Source: Woeseiaceae bacterium (lineage in GTDB: Bacteria > Acidobacteriota > Vicinamibacteria > Vicinamibacterales > UBA823). From it: a stretch of 7,511 bases of DNA. The notes beneath the pieces were generated by a model. It did no database searches. It worked only from the letters and a program-made list of their open reading frames with translations, and had not been told where the DNA came from. Shown one piece after another: positions 6,535-7,511 of this stretch. The stretch spans positions 1 through 7,511 of the forward strand of contig NZSH01000003.1 in assembly GCA_002696705.1 (NCBI GenBank), written 5' to 3'. Each line of letters opens with the position of its first letter. The first letter of the stretch is position 1. The translations under genes and the position numbers were made by a program.

Positions 6535-7511
6535 CTGCCAGCCAATTAGCAACCGCCGGAATAATCCTGCTTTATCTAGGCTACCGATTCTATTCGAAAT
6601 TTCTTGCTGATCGCATCTATCAACTTGATGCAGAGTTTAAAACGCCTGCACACACGATGCGAGACGACACCGACTATGTGCCCACACCAAAAATTATTCT
6701 CTGGGGACACCATTTTACTGCCGTCGCCGGTGCGGCTCCGATTATCGGTCCGTCCATAGCGATCATCTGGGGTTGGGTCCCGGCAGCCATCTGGGTAATA
6801 TTTGGCACGATTTTCTTTGCCGGTGCACATGATTTCGGAGCCGTCTGGGCAAGCACCCGCAATCGTGCCCGATCAATAGGTGCGCTAACCGGAGAAATCG
6901 TTGGTGCACGAGCTCGTACACTTTTTATGATTGTTATCTTTTTACTGCTCTTGATGGTTAACGCAGTGTTCGCAGTCTCGATTGCTCAGGCACTCCAAGC
7001 AACGCCAAGCAGTGTTATCCCTGTATGGGCGGCAACCATTGTCGCCATAGGCCTTGGACAGTTAATTTTTCGAATGAAAGTGCCGATTCTCTGGCCAACA
7101 ATAATTGGTACAGTCATTTTGTACCTTGTTATTCCACTCGGAGAACTTGCCCCAATTGAACTACCGCAAACACTTGTGGGGCTGACTCCTGGCGCACAAT
7201 GGATTTTAATCCTCTTTGCATATGCGAGCATCGCCTCTTTGCTGCCAATTTGGGTATTACTACAACCACGTGCTTACATCAATGGGATCCAGTTATTTGT
7301 CGGTTTAATTCTGGTGTATGCCACAGTCTTTATTGCAGCTCCGCCAATTGTCGCCCCGGCATTCAATATGGCTCTGCCAGCCAACACACCAGACCTGTTA
7401 CCACTTTTGTTTGTAACAGTTGGCTGTGGCGCAGTCTCAGGGTTTCATGGCCTAGTCGGGTCAGGTACGACATCGAAACAAATCAACCTCGAGACCGATG
7501 AACGATTTGTG
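6531..7511 (+). CDS. cstA: CstA-family carbon starvation transporter, N-terminal part (3' end outside window)
   Basis: The frame is open from ATG 6531 through the last base, giving 327 residues without a stop. It is a polytopic inner-membrane protein of the CstA family; characterised members (CstA and BtsT of Escherichia coli) take up pyruvate, and CstA has also been linked to peptide use. Family blocks seen: YRFYSKFLADRIYQLD (18-33), TPAHTMRDDTDYVPT (38-52), WGHHFTAVAGAAPIIGP (58-74), FAGAHDFGAVWASTRNRARSIG (from 96), LPIWVLLQPRAYI (238-250) and VTVGCGAVSGFHGLVGSGTTSKQI (295-318). Many hydrophobic segments alternate with these. The N-terminus is shorter than that of Escherichia coli CstA, which has an extra leading membrane segment; the short form is common in other phyla. 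The start is fixed by lack of any ATG, GTG or TTG in frame back to the TGA at 6465-6467. It is divergent from the exported FAH-family gene. The symbol is by family; orthology to cstA rather than btsT cannot be settled from this part. Confidence 0.93.
   Translation, partial: MTASQLATAGIILLYLGYRFYSKFLADRIYQLDAEFKTPAHTMRDDTDYVPTPKIILWGHHFTAVAGAAPIIGPSIAIIWGWVPAAIWVIFGTIFFAGAHDFGAVWASTRNRARSIGALTGEIVGARARTLFMIVIFLLLLMVNAVFAVSIAQALQATPSSVIPVWAATIVAIGLGQLIFRMKVPILWPTIIGTVILYLVIPLGELAPIELPQTLVGLTPGAQWILILFAYASIASLLPIWVLLQPRAYINGIQLFVGLILVYATVFIAAPPIVAPAFNMALPANTPDLLPLLFVTVGCGAVSGFHGLVGSGTTSKQINLETDERFV

Noticed and set aside
6576..7231. Minus-strand open frames within the CstA-like gene
   Set aside because: The plus strand encodes all the conserved CstA blocks across this span, so these are shadows.

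Overview
This window looks like chromosomal DNA from a Gram-negative, probably environmental heterotroph of a lineage rich in PSCyt/DUF1549-DUF1553 proteins: Planctomycetota, Verrucomicrobiota or Acidobacteriota. The large two-gene unit in the centre points to these groups. No rRNA or marker gene is present to decide among them, so the assignment is an inference. Base composition is moderate, and gene order looks like ordinary chromosome. I see no insertion sequence, phage gene, CRISPR array, tRNA or rRNA.

Layout: (1) 3-497 (+) is the C-terminal part of an unrecognised, probably exported protein cut by the left edge. (2) 535-3672 (+) is a large exported c-type cytochrome-like protein with PSCyt1, PSCyt2 (DUF1549), a beta-rich insert and PSD1 (DUF1553). 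(3) 3675-5156 (+) starts 2 nt later and encodes a DUF1501 (sulfatase-like, alkaline phosphatase superfamily) protein with a twin-arginine leader. (4) 5157-5226 is a short convergent gap. (5) 5227-6330 (-) is a fumarylacetoacetate hydrolase (FAH) family enzyme with a Sec signal peptide, unusual for a family that is normally cytoplasmic. (6) 6331-6530 is a divergent intergenic region with a perfect dyad and two tiny overlapping ORFs leading to the next start. (7) 6531-7511 (+) is the N-terminal 327 residues of a CstA-family membrane transporter, cut by the right edge.

How they may work together: genes 1-3 run in the same direction with small gaps and could form one transcription unit. Genes 2 and 3 form the DUF1549/DUF1501 pair known from these phyla, whose biochemical role is, to my knowledge, unsettled. 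One member carries heme-type motifs and appears Sec-exported; the other appears Tat-exported. The divergent FAH/CstA pair suggests a testable hypothesis. FAH-family enzymes include acylpyruvate hydrolases that release pyruvate, and CstA-family proteins include pyruvate importers, so an exported FAH enzyme could supply substrate to the transporter beside it. That link is inference. Most of the window is known families, and the points of interest are unusual localisation, pairing and regulation rather than a clearly new system.
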